A stretch of DNA of 59,774 nt from Planctomycetota bacterium (GTDB lineage Bacteria; Planctomycetota; Brocadiia; JAADGH01), in contig JAADGH010000093.1 of the NCBI GenBank assembly GCA_013152475.1, forward strand, positions 1-59,774, written 5' to 3'. The notes below the pieces were generated by a model. That model did no database searches. It saw only the letters and a list, made by a program, of their open reading frames with translations, and was not told the origin of the DNA. The position numbers were made by a program, and so were the translations under genes. Positions 23,313-32,018 of this stretch are shown here, one piece after another; position 1 is the first letter of the stretch, and each line of letters opens with the position of its first letter.

Positions 23313-24338
23313 TTACAGGTCGATGGGTTCGCCCTTTTCCGCCGATTCGACCACCGCCGATGTGGCCTTCAGGACGGCCAGGGCATCGTCGGCCGTCGGC
23401 TCGGGTTTGCGACCCTCGACCATGCAGTCGGCGAAGTGCTGCAGCGCGTCGGCGACGAACCCCTGCGGCCGGCCGGTGTAGCTCTGCGACGCCATGCGGG
23501 GGTAGCTGAACTTGCCCTTCGTCGTCGCCATCTCCGTGCCGGAGACGACGGTGTTGATGAGCACCGACGCCTCGGTGAACAGCAGCTCCATCTGCGAATC
23601 GACCAGGTACGGCAGCGTCTCGGGCATGACCCACACCGACTCGAAGCTGGCGATAGCGCCGTTCCTGAACTCGATCGTGGCGTGGTAGGCGTCCGGCGTG
23701 TCGAAACCGAGCTTCTTCAGGTAGCCCTTGCGGCAGACGCCATAGACGCGCTTGACGTTGCTTCCCCAGAGCCAGCGGACGCGGTCGATGGTGTGGCTCA
23801 TCAGCCAGTGGGGCAGGCGCGTGTGCTTCGACCAGCCCTTGAGCATCTTCGTGGGAACGTAAATTGTGTTGTTGAGCCGCGCGTAGGCATAGACCGGATC
23901 CCCGAGTTCACCCGCCTCGAATTTCGCTTTCGCCAATCGCATCTGCGGCCACCAGCGATTGCTGAAGTTGATCATGAATCGGACCCTGGCCTTCTTCACG
24001 GCCTTGACGATCTTCTCGCCGTCCTCGACCGACGTGGCCAGGGGCTTTTCCATGAGGACATGTTTGCGTGCTTTTGCCGCGGCGACCCCCGGTTCGACGT
24101 GGAGATGGTCTGGCAGGACAATGGAGACGGCGTCCACTTCCTTCAAGGCCAGCAGGTCGTGGTAGTCGGTGAAGGCGTGGGGGATCTTGTACTTCTTCGC
24201 CACCGACCGAACGCGCTTCTGGTTGATGTCGGCGACGGCGACGACTTCGGAATTTTGAAAATACTGAAATTTCTCCACATGGCTCTCCCCCTGCAGGCCC
24301 ACGCCGATGACGCCCATTTTCAGTACCTTGTTGCCCAT
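23313..24338 (-). CDS. Gfo/Idh/MocA family oxidoreductase
   Basis: 341 residues from ATG 24338 (AAGGAGA upstream). N-terminal Rossmann fold: LKMGVIGVGLQGESHVEKF, VVAVADINQKRVRSVAKKY, LPDHLHVEPGVAAAKARKHV, then LMEKPLATSVEDGEKIV, which holds the conserved Glu-Lys-Pro. The C-terminal sheet includes RLPHWLMSHTIDRVRWLWG, carrying a His that usually takes part in catalysis, and FSYPRMASQSYTGRPQGFVA. NAD(P)-linked oxidation or reduction of a sugar or inositol derivative. Paired with the downstream TIM-barrel gene (14 bases). It may also be the sixth gene of the operon starting at 30133, since only 81 bases separate it from the AMMECR1 gene. Confidence 0.87.
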   Translation of the reverse strand: MGNKVLKMGVIGVGLQGESHVEKFQYFQNSEVVAVADINQKRVRSVAKKYKIPHAFTDYHDLLALKEVDAVSIVLPDHLHVEPGVAAAKARKHVLMEKPLATSVEDGEKIVKAVKKARVRFMINFSNRWWPQMRLAKAKFEAGELGDPVYAYARLNNTIYVPTKMLKGWSKHTRLPHWLMSHTIDRVRWLWGSNVKRVYGVCRKGYLKKLGFDTPDAYHATIEFRNGAIASFESVWVMPETLPYLVDSQMELLFTEASVLINTVVSGTEMATTKGKFSYPRMASQSYTGRPQGFVADALQHFADCMVEGRKPEPTADDALAVLKATSAVVESAEKGEPIDL

Positions 24339-24419
24339 GAGATTCTCCTTCTTGGATGGATGCCGCACGGCCCACGCCGCAAGCGGCCGGATTGAGGTCT
24401 GTAAACCGTCGCAGTTCGG

Positions 24420-24983
24420 CTACCCTCCGTGCTCCTCTTTCTCCGCGATGATGTGCGCGGTAAAGGTGAGGACCTCCGTGCCGGGGTCCTTCCAGGCGTC
24501 AGGAGACAGCCCTGCCTTTCCGGCGCAGCATTGAGAGAGGAACTCTTCCTTCGTCCAGCCCGTCTCCGTGGCCACCTGGGGCAGGAAGCAGCCGCTCCGC
24601 CCGCCGCTTCGGATGTAGATGCCGTGTTTGCCGAGCTCGATACTCATCGGATCATCGGTCTTCTCCAGCGGCGAAAGCACGGAGATCTCGATGTCGATAT
24701 CCTCCAGTTCGTCGGGCATGATCCGGTCGTACATAAACCGAGGGTCCTCCATCGCCGACGACAGGGCCATCTTTCGGACGACCTGATAGAGCGGCTCGTT
24801 GGCCGTGAACTGGCCGATGCACCCCCGCAGGCGGCCGTGGTTTTTGATCGTGACGAACGCACCCTGGTGGCCCTGAAGATCGGGGTGGTCCTCCTCGAAC
24901 TTCGGGATGGGCTCGCCCCGAACGGCGGCCTCGACCACACTTCGCGCAATTTCCAGGAGTCTTTGTTCTGCGGTTTTCTCCAT
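24420..24983 (-). CDS. stand-alone AMMECR1-domain protein
   Basis: 187 residues, the whole being one AMMECR1 domain: FVTIKNHGRLRGCIGQF (the LRGCIG signature), YQVVRKMALSSAMEDPRF, LEDIDIEISVLSPLEKTDDP, IELGKHGIYI, GCFLPQVATETGWTKEEFL and CCAGKAGLSPDAW. In bacteria and archaea this domain is linked to MEMO and a radical SAM protein (the AmmeMemoRadiSam set); its reaction is not established. It lies 15 bases downstream of the MEMO-AMMECR1 fusion and is clearly a paralogue of that protein's C-terminal domain, so the pair arose by duplication. No signal peptide, so it is cytoplasmic, unlike its partner. Confidence 0.88.
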   Translation of the reverse strand: MEKTAEQRLLEIARSVVEAAVRGEPIPKFEEDHPDLQGHQGAFVTIKNHGRLRGCIGQFTANEPLYQVVRKMALSSAMEDPRFMYDRIMPDELEDIDIEISVLSPLEKTDDPMSIELGKHGIYIRSGGRSGCFLPQVATETGWTKEEFLSQCCAGKAGLSPDAWKDPGTEVLTFTAHIIAEKEEHGG

Positions 24984-24998
24984 GGTGGCCTCCCCTCG

Positions 24999-26603
24999 CT
25001 ATTTCTTTTCCTTTTTTTCGTCGATGATGTGGGCGGTGAATACGAACACCTTCGTGTTGGGGTCTTTCTTCCAGGCGTCAGGCGGCAGGCCCGCCTTCTC
25101 CGCACAGCAGTGCGACAGGAAGGTCTCCTTGTCCCAGCCGGTTTCCGTCGCCACCTGCGGCAGGTAGCACCCGCGCCGTCCCCATCGGTCGTTGACGATG
25201 TAGATGCCGTGCTTGCCCAGTTCGATGTTCATGGGATTGTTGATGAGGCTCAGCGGCGAGAGGACCGATATCTCGATGTCGATGTCCTTCAGCTCGCCCG
25301 GCGTGATCGGGTCATTTGCGAACCGATAATCGTGGGTGGACGACTGAAGCGCCGCCCACGCGACCACCTTGTAGAGCGGCTTGTCGGCGACGAACCGGCC
25401 GATGCACCCGCGCAGGCGGCCGTGGTTCTTGATCGTGACGAAAGCCCCCTGCTTGCCCTGGAGCTCCGGGTCGTCCAGGGAAAAGGTCGGTATCTTCTCT
25501 TTCTTGACCGCAGCCACGATGACCTTGCGCGCGATGTTCAGGAGCTTCGTCTCCGCCTCTGCGCTCATCGGATTCGGGTCGGGCGGGAGGGCGGCGGACT
25601 TCTTCGTCTCCTCGCGTTTGGGCGGCGCGGGGGGCTTAGCGCCCTCCTTGGCATAGAACGCCATGGCCCCGTAGCCGACCACCCGGTCGCGCCCGTACTG
25701 CCCCTCCTTCGCGTCACCGGAGTTGGCGTAGTGCAGAAGCATGGCCTGGTTTGCCCCGAGTTTTCGAGCCGTCATGACCATGGTGATGACGGCGTCATCC
25801 GCGCACATGGTGCAGGCCAGGTTGGGCACGCGCTGGCCCATGAGCCTTCGCATCTCGGCCATGATGTAGTCGGGATCGAATGTTTTCAGAGACTCCAGCG
25901 TCGCCTTGTCCACCCGATTCGCCTCCTCGTAAGGGGGATAGTGGGAGAGGTCTGACCCGGCAATCAGGAGAACGTTCTTTCCCTGGCATGCCTTGGCGAC
26001 GGCGTCGGACACGATCTTGTACTCCTTCTTGGTGCACCGCACCATGACGATAGGCACGATCTTGAAGTCCTTGAGGACGCATTGGAGGAAGGGAACTTGG
26101 TTTGCAACGGAGTGCTCGCTGATGTGCGCGCCGGGATCGAAGCCGATGCAGTCATTCGCCTTCGTGATCTGCTGGGCCATCTCTGTGTCGATGGGAACGT
26201 CGCCCAGGACGGTGCGGAAGCGTCCGCCGGGGAAGACCGAGACCAGGGGACCATAGCCCGGGTACGCGTGCCAGAGGCCCAGCACAACGACGGTGTCGAT
26301 GTCGCGGCCGATGAGCTGCTTGTACGACCACGCAGCGACGGGCCCGGAGAAGACGTACCCGGCATGGGGCGAGAGGAGGCCGATGAGCTGGCCGGGAATC
26401 TTTTTCTTCTCGGCCTTGGCGAGAAAGCCGTCGATCATCGTTTTCAGTTCGGCCGCGTCGGCGGGGTACCACCGGCCGGCGACGGCGTCGTCGTTGCGGA
26501 GGTAGCTGCTCAGGTCCTTCTTCTCCTGTCCCCTCGCGCAGGAGGGCAAGGCGAAGAGCAGACTCAGCAGTACGAGCCAGACTCCTACATGGTTGTGCTT
26601 CAT
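24999..26603 (-). CDS. exported MEMO-AMMECR1 fusion protein
   Basis: 534 residues from ATG 26603, preceded by AGGAAAGGAG. N-terminal signal MKHNHVGVWLVLLSLLFALP followed by SCARGQ: either a lipoprotein leader (L-P-S-C) or a cleaved signal. MEMO domain at about 35-305 with SPHAGYVFSGPVAAWSY, VVLGLWHAYPGYGPL, LIAGSDLSHYPPYEEAN and CTMCADDAVITMVM; these supply the His, His and Cys equivalent to the metal site of human MEMO1. A charged Pro/Lys linker (about 320-345) leads to an AMMECR1 domain with GRLRGCIGRF and GCYLPQVATETGWDKETFL. MEMO is related to extradiol dioxygenases. An exported copy of this normally cytosolic pair is unusual. Confidence 0.85.
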   Translation of the reverse strand: MKHNHVGVWLVLLSLLFALPSCARGQEKKDLSSYLRNDDAVAGRWYPADAAELKTMIDGFLAKAEKKKIPGQLIGLLSPHAGYVFSGPVAAWSYKQLIGRDIDTVVVLGLWHAYPGYGPLVSVFPGGRFRTVLGDVPIDTEMAQQITKANDCIGFDPGAHISEHSVANQVPFLQCVLKDFKIVPIVMVRCTKKEYKIVSDAVAKACQGKNVLLIAGSDLSHYPPYEEANRVDKATLESLKTFDPDYIMAEMRRLMGQRVPNLACTMCADDAVITMVMTARKLGANQAMLLHYANSGDAKEGQYGRDRVVGYGAMAFYAKEGAKPPAPPKREETKKSAALPPDPNPMSAEAETKLLNIARKVIVAAVKKEKIPTFSLDDPELQGKQGAFVTIKNHGRLRGCIGRFVADKPLYKVVAWAALQSSTHDYRFANDPITPGELKDIDIEISVLSPLSLINNPMNIELGKHGIYIVNDRWGRRGCYLPQVATETGWDKETFLSHCCAEKAGLPPDAWKKDPNTKVFVFTAHIIDEKKEKK

Positions 26604-26617
26604 GTCAAGCTCCTTTC

Positions 26618-27284
26618 CTACAGCACCCATTTGATAACCGCAAAGCCCAAGATAATGAGCACGACAAACAGGAACGCAAGCCAGTCGAAGTACTTGTCGA
26701 TGAACCGCTTCGCCGGCGGCCCGAAGAAATACAGCACCCCCGCCACGAGGAAGAACCGACCGCTCCGGCCGATTACCGAGGCCAGGATCAGCACCCAGAG
26801 CGAGATCTTCGAGATGCCGGCGGCGATGGTGAAGACCTTGTACGGAATCGGCGTGAACGCGGCGATCAGGATCGACTGGAAGGCGTAATCGACGTACTTC
26901 TGCCTCACCAGCTCGAATTTGTCCTGGAGCTGATAGAAGTCCACGATGCGCTGGCCGACGGACTCCCAGAACCAGTAGCCGATGGCGTACCCGAGGAAGG
27001 CCCCCCGATCCGACCGAGCAGATAAGGGCGAAGCGAAATGCCCTCTTCCGCGACCCGAGCGCCAGGGCGATGAGCAGCACGTCGGGGGGGACCGGAAAGA
27101 AGGAGGATTCCGCAAACGCCAGGACGAACAGCGCCGGTGCGCCATACGGCGTGTCGGCCCAGTGCAGCACCCAGTCGTACAGGCGGCGGACGAGGCCCTT
27201 CCTCTTGGCGATGGGTCCTTCGGCTTCGGTTGCTTCCACGTCGGCTCCGCGGCGGTTGGCGTAAGGGTACGAGTCGGCTCGCAA
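26618..27284 (-). pseudogene. YqaA-like VTT-domain (DedA-related) membrane protein, frameshifted
   Basis: Two halves of one membrane protein lie in different frames. The first reads LVRRLYDWVLHWADTPYGAP, FAESSFFPVPPDVLLIALAL and FALICSVGSGG. After a run of six C (27001-27006) the frame changes to GAFLGYAIGYWFWESVGQRI, IAAFTPIPYKVFTIAAGISK and LVAGVLYFFGPPAKRFIDKY. Removing one base from the run restores a single YqaA-type protein (SVGSGAFLGYAIGY) of normal length. The break is therefore either a real slippage mutation or a sequencing error in a homopolymer. No clear start: candidates are TTG 27284 and GTG 27239. It lies 14 bases upstream of the MEMO fusion. Family role: integral membrane protein related to lipid scramblases. 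Confidence 0.8.
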
Positions 27285-27336
27285 CCATGAATTATACAGG
27301 CCGGCGGCAGCCGCAGCAAGGAAAAAGGGGCGCGTG

Positions 27337-29055
27337 TCATTGCTCGTGGCAGTGCAAGGCCGACTTGAGGATGTGGTAAATGTCCTCAGGGTCTTGGGAC
27401 GCCATCAGCTTGCTCTGAACGTCCGCCTGCACCATGCAGCGACCGAGCGCGGCGAGGATTTGAACTTGGGCGCCTTCTTCATGCTCGGGCGTCAACACCA
27501 GGAACACGAAATGGGTGGCCAGGCCGTCGCGCGCGTCCCAGTCAATGCCCAGATGCGACCTGCCGAATACGATTAGGGGGGACGGGATGCTGCTCAGCCG
27601 CCCGTGGGGGATGGCGACGCCCTTTTCGATGCCCGTTCCCATGATCTTTTCCCGGTTCTGGACGGCGGTGACGATGGACTCCATGGGCAGATCGCCTGCA
27701 GCCTTTTCCGCGACCTTGCAGAGCTCCGGGATCACGTCCCATCGGGTCTTTCCCTTCAGGTCGAGCACGATGCATCCTCTTGCCAGGAAGTTGCCAATAT
27801 CCATCGGCCTGCGGCGTCCGATGGACCACGCAAGCAGGGGACCGACAGCAATGGACGAGAAGAGCGCCGCGAAGACGACGGCCACAAACACGTTCTCGGT
27901 TATCAGCTTCAGCTCGAGCGCAAGCATGCCGATGACGATTTCCATCGCCCCGCCGGGGATGAAGGCGACCCCCGTGGAAAAGGCGTCCGCACGGGACAGT
28001 CTCGCCAGAAGACTGCCCGCCCAGGCGCCGACAAACTTGCCGCCCATCGCCACCGCGGCGAATACGACAACCAGAAGAAGATTGAAATTGCCGACGAAGT
28101 CGATCTTTATCCCGATGGATGCGAAGAATAAGGGGACAAAAATGGCATGGACCATCTGAGAGATGATCTCGCGGGTTCGTTCGGATATTTCGGTGGTGTT
28201 CCCGGCCATGACCCCTGCAAGGAAAAACCCCAGGATGGCATGGATGCCTATCCATTGGGTTATGGCGCCGCACAACATCGCCAGGCATGCGATGGTGGTG
28301 AGGGTGGTCGCAGGATGGGGAAGGGACGTTCGTTTCAGGGCCTTGATGATGCCGCCGATCAGTGTGCTCCCGACCGTGAGACACACGGTCCCGAACAGGA
28401 TGATCTCGAAGAAGACACGCATTATGCCGCCTGCACTCACCTGCCGTTCCACCGCCAGTCCCAGGACCAGCGTGAAGACCATCCAGCCCAACAGGTCATT
28501 CACCACGAACGCCGAGAGCGTGGTGAGCCCGAAGTCGCTCTTGAGGATGTCCAGATCGTGAAGCACCTTGGCGATGACCGACAGCGCGCTGATGGCCGCC
28601 GCCGTGGACAGGAACAGGGTGAACGTGAGGCGGTTCGCGTTTGCCCCCCAGAAACTGCTGGGGAACCAGCAGAATACCAGGGCCCCCAGAGCAATGGGGA
28701 CCACCACCCCCACGACGCCGATTGTTACGACCGCCTTGCCCTGTTTCCATACGCTCGATAGGTTCACCTCAAAGCCCGTAGCCAGAAGCAGGAACAGGAC
28801 GCCGAGCCAAGCCACTGTCTCCAGCATGTTCTGCTGAACGAGCTCGCGGGGAAAAAGGGCGTGATAGGCCGCCGGCAAGGCGCGTCCAAGGATAGTCGGC
28901 CCCAGCAGTATGCCGATGAAAATCTCCCCCACAAGCTCCGGGTAGCCCCAGCGGCGGAAGAGTGCGCCCGCAATCTTTGCAAGGGAGAGCAGCACGAACA
29001 CCTGCAAGAGGAACACGAGCAGGTGTTCCTCGCTGAGATAGTGCATTCCCTCCAT
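27337..29055 (-). CDS. Kef/CPA2-type cation:proton antiporter fused to a PTS EIIA (fructose/nitrogen-type) domain
   Basis: 572 residues; ATG 29055 has GGAGG upstream. Residues 1-415 hold about 12 membrane segments of the CPA2 family (GYPELVGEIFIGILLGPTIL, ATGFEVNLSSVW, SAFVVNDLLGWMVFTLVLG, GIHAILGFFLAGVMAGN, FFASIGIKIDF, TGVAFIPGGAMEIVIGMLAL). Residues 425-572 are a complete EIIA-2 domain with phospho-acceptor His484 in KGVAIPHGRL and LGRCMVQADVQSKLM. A phosphorylatable regulatory domain on an antiporter suggests that PTS phosphorylation state sets ion exchange. No PTS EI or HPr gene is in the window. Lies between the P1 peptidase (13 bases upstream) and the YqaA-like gene. Confidence 0.88.
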   Translation of the reverse strand: MEGMHYLSEEHLLVFLLQVFVLLSLAKIAGALFRRWGYPELVGEIFIGILLGPTILGRALPAAYHALFPRELVQQNMLETVAWLGVLFLLLATGFEVNLSSVWKQGKAVVTIGVVGVVVPIALGALVFCWFPSSFWGANANRLTFTLFLSTAAAISALSVIAKVLHDLDILKSDFGLTTLSAFVVNDLLGWMVFTLVLGLAVERQVSAGGIMRVFFEIILFGTVCLTVGSTLIGGIIKALKRTSLPHPATTLTTIACLAMLCGAITQWIGIHAILGFFLAGVMAGNTTEISERTREIISQMVHAIFVPLFFASIGIKIDFVGNFNLLLVVVFAAVAMGGKFVGAWAGSLLARLSRADAFSTGVAFIPGGAMEIVIGMLALELKLITENVFVAVVFAALFSSIAVGPLLAWSIGRRRPMDIGNFLARGCIVLDLKGKTRWDVIPELCKVAEKAAGDLPMESIVTAVQNREKIMGTGIEKGVAIPHGRLSSIPSPLIVFGRSHLGIDWDARDGLATHFVFLVLTPEHEEGAQVQILAALGRCMVQADVQSKLMASQDPEDIYHILKSALHCHEQ

Positions 29056-29068
29056 CGCTCACCCTCCT

Positions 29069-30133
29069 TCAGGATATTTTGCCGTGCTCCAGCAACCGCT
29101 TCAACGGCTCGATGGGGATGCCGTTGCGGGTGTTGCCGTCGCGCCCGGTGACGGTGTCGCAGCGCAGGATGGAGTTGAGGATGGCCTCCTCCGTCGCCTC
29201 GATCACCGCCCAGAAGTAGGTCGAGATTTCCTGCTCGGGGATCGAATACTCGTCCGCCTGCTTCGTGGTCAGCGCCGTGGTCGAGAAGGCGATGACGAAG
29301 TCGCCGCTGCCGTGCGAGGCATTCGCCCCGGTCCGGGCCAGGCCGAAGGCCGCGCGCTTGGCCAGGCGCGTCAGCCGGCGCTGGTAGAATGGCGCGTCGG
29401 TCGCGAGCACGATCATGATCGAGCCGTCGCCGTCCTCGTCCGCCTTGGCGTCGAGGGCGTGGCCGATATGAACGCCGTCGATCACCAGGTTCCCCGCCCC
29501 GCCCGTGTTCATCAGGACCAGGACACCGATCGCGTGTCTGCCTACCACGCGCGACGCCGTGCCGATCCCCGCCTTGAAGCCGAAGCCGCTCATCCCCATG
29601 CCAGCACCGATATTGCCATCGGGCACGGGACCGCTCTCGGCGTTTTTGATGGCCCGGAGCACGTGCCTCTTTTTCACGTGCCGACCGAGAATGTCGTTGA
29701 GGCGGCCGTCGTTGCACTCGCCCACGACGGGGTTGAAGGAGGCGCGGGTCGGGTTCTGCTTCGAGACATAATCCACCACGGCGTCGGCGGCTGTCCAGAC
29801 GCTCAGGGTGTTCGTCAGGACGATCGGCGTCTCGAGGTTGCCCAGCTCCGCCACCTGCGGGAACCCGAGCGATTTGCCGTAACCGTTGATGATGTGTACC
29901 GTGGCGGCCGGCTTCTTCTTGTAGATGTTGCCCGGCACGGGGATAATCGCCGTGACGCCCGTGCGCACGGGACCCCTCCCGATTTCCAGCCGGCCGCTCC
30001 CCTTGCGGAGCGTCACGTGCCCGACACGGACGCCGTGGATGTCGGTGATGGCGTTGTGCTTGCCCGTTGGGAGCTGGCCGATCTCGATCCCCAAGTCGCG
30101 CGCGCGGGGACGCAGGTTTGTATCCGTTGGCAC
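29069..30133 (-). CDS. P1 family (DmpA/BapA-like) N-terminal-nucleophile peptidase
   Basis: 354 residues from GTG 30133 with AGAGGAA upstream. RARDLGIEIGQLPTGKHNAITD with VRVGHVTL is the standard N-terminus of the family. The autocleavage site is visible: ANASHG-SGDFVIAFST, where Ser276 becomes the nucleophile after Gly275-Ser276 cleavage into two subunits. Other landmarks: VLTNTLSVWTAADAVVDYV, VVGECNDGRLNDI, GAGMGMSGFGFKAGIGTASR and GVLVLMNTG. No signal peptide is apparent, so it acts in the cytoplasm as an aminopeptidase, perhaps on beta-amino or D-amino peptides. First gene of the minus-strand series that includes the antiporter, VTT and MEMO/AMMECR1 genes. Confidence 0.88.
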   Translation of the reverse strand: MPTDTNLRPRARDLGIEIGQLPTGKHNAITDIHGVRVGHVTLRKGSGRLEIGRGPVRTGVTAIIPVPGNIYKKKPAATVHIINGYGKSLGFPQVAELGNLETPIVLTNTLSVWTAADAVVDYVSKQNPTRASFNPVVGECNDGRLNDILGRHVKKRHVLRAIKNAESGPVPDGNIGAGMGMSGFGFKAGIGTASRVVGRHAIGVLVLMNTGGAGNLVIDGVHIGHALDAKADEDGDGSIMIVLATDAPFYQRRLTRLAKRAAFGLARTGANASHGSGDFVIAFSTTALTTKQADEYSIPEQEISTYFWAVIEATEEAILNSILRCDTVTGRDGNTRNGIPIEPLKRLLEHGKIS

Positions 30134-30335
30134 CTCTGCTTTTTCCTCTTTTATATCTCCGATGCGGCGCACACCCTCGGCCCGCCATCGCGGGGGGCGC
30201 CGGATCATTACCGGACATCCGGGCCGATCTGTCAAGACTTTTCTTGAGCGTCCGTAAACCGGGGGGGAGCCGCAGGCCATATGCCTGTGGCAAGGGCTTG
30301 TGACCCGGGTCGCCCCATGATATGATGGAGGTGCT

Positions 30336-32018
30336 ATGAGAACCATCGCCGCCCATTTGGCCCCGGAGCCCATGATTACCGTGCTGGGTGTCCATTACCT
30401 GCACCTGCGGCTCCATGATGCCAGCGACCTGTACATCACCGAGCACGGCCGCCCTTTCACCCGGCATCTCCTGCCGGAGAATCACTGGGCCGACACCGAG
30501 TGGTTTGCCGTGCACAGCACCCGGCTGGACGGCACAAGCAGCCTGTACAAGATCGCCACCAAAAAAATCTCCGGCTTTTCCCTGGACATCGTCCTGAAAT
30601 GGAACCGCATGGGACAGGACATCCCCGGCGAGACGCGGGCCTCGGACCTGGCCGGTGCGGAGTTCAACAGCCCCTTTGAGGAGTTCAGCCGGGTCATTGA
30701 GCTGCGGGGGACCCGGCGGAGCGCCCTGGGCCGCATCCACACGCAGAAGCCGCTGGCGATTTATGTGCCCCGGCGACACGTCGAGGCCGAACGGATCGGG
30801 CGGAAGCGCAACCGGATCAGGGCTGTCCTGCAGAGGCACAACGAAATCACGCTGGATGCCAATCGGAACTATGCCGTCATCTACGAGTGGATCGAGGGCA
30901 TGGATGCCGCGCGCGCCTGCAGCGAAGGGATCATCGACAGGCAGACCATGCAGGACCTGACGCTCCGGTCCCGGGAGGAGATGAAGCAGCGCGGGTTCCG
31001 CGTGCGCGACAGCAAGCCGCATCACGTCATCGTCCGGCCAACGCCCGACCGCGTTCTCGAAAGGGACTCCTCCGGCAAGGTCCTCTACGGCCTGGTCGAT
31101 TTCGAGCTTCTTGAGAGGACCCCGCAGTATGAGCAGGCGGTGAGGGCGTCAAAGCGCCAGAGATATCTCGTGAGGCAGGCCCACCGTTTCGAGGCAAAGG
31201 AGCAGTTTCCGGCGGGCCTGATCTCCGTGCAGGTCATGGGCGTTGACTACGTGTATGGTCAGGTCGAGAGCACAGCCGGGGCGCTTTGGGTCGTCGGCAA
31301 GGACCCGGTGCTCTTCGAGTACTTCCTGCCCGAAAAATGGCGGAAGACCCCGAGGAACAGGCTGCCCGGCGCCCACAAGACCTATCACACCGTAACGAAG
31401 GACAACATCCATCTCGTCTGGCAGGTATCGCGGGTGGGCGAGCGGCCCGAGGTCAATCCTTCGCACCCACAGGCCCGCGCAATCCTGGACCACGGCTACA
31501 ACAGCCCCTTCGAGGAGATATCCCTCAGCATGGCTCTGGCCGAGAAGGGCATCGAAACGACCTACCCGCGCGCCATCTATATGACGGGCCACAAGGTGAT
31601 TGCATCAAAGGCCCCCACCGATGACAGCCGGTACGAGACCCATGGGGCATGGACGACGCCGGAGGGACATCCCGTCCTCAGCAAACACCACGATTATGTG
31701 GTCATCTGGGGATACTGGAACGGGCCCGACGAGCAGTTGGCCGTGAAGGACGAACAGGTGTATGAAAGCATCACCGCCATGGAGGCGCGCAAGAGAGGCC
31801 TTATTAGTCAGGAGGTCTACATGCGCCTGCTGGAGTCAACGGCAGAACGCCTTGCCGCGGCCGGTCTTGAGGCGCTGGATCTGCGCGGCGACCATCTCTT
31901 GCTCTCCCTCGATATGACGGGCCGCCTTGAGATGGACCCGAGCAGCCTTCCCATCGTGCGACTGTGCAATTTCGAGCTGCTCAAGACAGGCCCAACTGCT
32001 CGTCAAGTCCGGAGATGA
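30336..32018 (+). CDS. tandem kinase-like protein of unknown function (two divergent ~280-residue repeats)
   Basis: 560 residues, not recognised as a named family. It contains two copies of one module: FNSPFEEFSRVIEL at 111 and YNSPFEEISLSMAL at 389, GVHYLHLRL near 18 and GVDYVYGQV near 303. The first copy looks like a protein or aminoglycoside kinase fold: IVLKWNRM (possible beta-3 Lys), the conserved NSPFEE helix (possible alpha-C Glu), AVIYEWIEG (hinge), VRDSKPHHVIV with Asp225 and Lys227 (compare HRDLKPxNILV), and GLVDFELL with Asp255 (compare DFG). In the second copy the loop is LDLRGDHLLL and DFE is NFE (Asn545), so it looks inactive. ATG follows GGAGG. Its 3' end overlaps the convergent STAS gene by 38 bases. 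Function unknown; kinase similarity is my inference. Confidence 0.7.
   Translation: MRTIAAHLAPEPMITVLGVHYLHLRLHDASDLYITEHGRPFTRHLLPENHWADTEWFAVHSTRLDGTSSLYKIATKKISGFSLDIVLKWNRMGQDIPGETRASDLAGAEFNSPFEEFSRVIELRGTRRSALGRIHTQKPLAIYVPRRHVEAERIGRKRNRIRAVLQRHNEITLDANRNYAVIYEWIEGMDAARACSEGIIDRQTMQDLTLRSREEMKQRGFRVRDSKPHHVIVRPTPDRVLERDSSGKVLYGLVDFELLERTPQYEQAVRASKRQRYLVRQAHRFEAKEQFPAGLISVQVMGVDYVYGQVESTAGALWVVGKDPVLFEYFLPEKWRKTPRNRLPGAHKTYHTVTKDNIHLVWQVSRVGERPEVNPSHPQARAILDHGYNSPFEEISLSMALAEKGIETTYPRAIYMTGHKVIASKAPTDDSRYETHGAWTTPEGHPVLSKHHDYVVIWGYWNGPDEQLAVKDEQVYESITAMEARKRGLISQEVYMRLLESTAERLAAAGLEALDLRGDHLLLSLDMTGRLEMDPSSLPIVRLCNFELLKTGPTARQVRR

Noticed and set aside
30298..30326. TTGTGA-17-TATGAT as promoter for the kinase-like gene
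   Set aside because: The predicted start of transcription (about 30333) would be three bases before the ATG and would exclude the GGAGG ribosome site, so it cannot serve that start.
28764..31025. A 753-codon minus-strand frame across the P1 peptidase and the kinase-like gene
   Set aside because: It is a chance frame in GC-rich DNA. The real genes on both strands have coherent domains and ribosome sites.
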